Source: Colletotrichum lupini
Taxonomy: Eukaryota; Ascomycota; Sordariomycetes; Glomerellales; Glomerellaceae
Length of the DNA: 64,000 nucleotides
Direction: 5' to 3'
NCBI RefSeq assembly: GCF_023278565.1
Contig: NC_064680.1
Span: forward strand, 3,658,001 to 3,722,000
Part shown: in pieces, positions 61,321-64,000 of the stretch
Position numbering within the stretch: the first letter of the stretch is position 1
Layout: each line of letters starts with the position of its first letter
The notes under the pieces: model-generated
The model's database searches: none
Seen by the model: the letters and a program-made list of their open reading frames with translations, nothing else
What the model was told of the DNA's origin: nothing
Translations under genes and position numbers: made by a program

Positions 61321-64000
<2,680 letters not shown>

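Overview
The window looks like a filamentous ascomycete chromosome (Pezizomycotina, probably Sordariomycetes). Genes carry short GT-AG introns with CTAAC-type branch points. Typical fungal families are present: HET, a NACHT-type NTPase, LsdA-like, GH43 and a proteinase K-like subtilase. Long AT-rich, stop-riddled blocks with depleted CpA/TpG match transposons mutated by RIP (repeat-induced point mutation).

Layout. 0.3-5.1 kb: a small Cys-containing secreted protein and a secreted exo-beta-1,3-galactanase (GH43_24 + CBM35). 5.4-13.8 kb: a BTB/POZ gene split by a RIP-mutated Ty1/copia element with an exact 5-bp target duplication (GGAAC). 14.8-18.3 kb: an FAD-dependent aromatic monooxygenase gene split by a RIP-mutated Fot1/pogo-like DNA transposon (TA target), and also carrying a frameshift and a nonsense codon. 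18.6-20.0 kb: a 2,2-dialkylglycine decarboxylase-like enzyme. 20.4 kb: an intron-containing tRNA-Phe. 22.3-22.8 kb: a foldback MITE with an 8-bp target duplication. 23.4 kb: a secreted protein of unknown function. 24.8-41.7 kb: a gene-rich block with a HET protein, a class II aldolase, a large alpha/beta-hydrolase-CorA fusion, a secreted S41 peptidase, a NACHT-like NTPase with an internal zinc-finger-like segment, and an LsdA-like ferritin-fold protein. 41.8-49.7 kb: a second copy of the same copia family, with a 514-bp nested insertion that escaped RIP. 49.7-53.0 kb: no recognisable gene. 53.0-55.1 kb: a second HET gene with a frame break in an A7 run. 57.0-58.9 kb: a polytopic membrane protein. 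59.8-61.3 kb: NMT1/THI5 (thiamine pyrimidine synthase) with a TPP riboswitch inside a 5'-leader intron and an upstream ORF. 63.6 kb to the end: the start of a subtilisin-like protease.

Together this is an accessory, transposon-modelled region. It is rich in self/non-self or cell-death type architectures (two HET proteins, one NACHT-like NTPase, one hydrolase-CorA fusion) and in secreted enzymes, with one clear housekeeping pathway gene (NMT1) under riboswitch control. Exon joins were inferred by eye from splice signals, frame continuity and remembered family sequences; no alignment or search was run.
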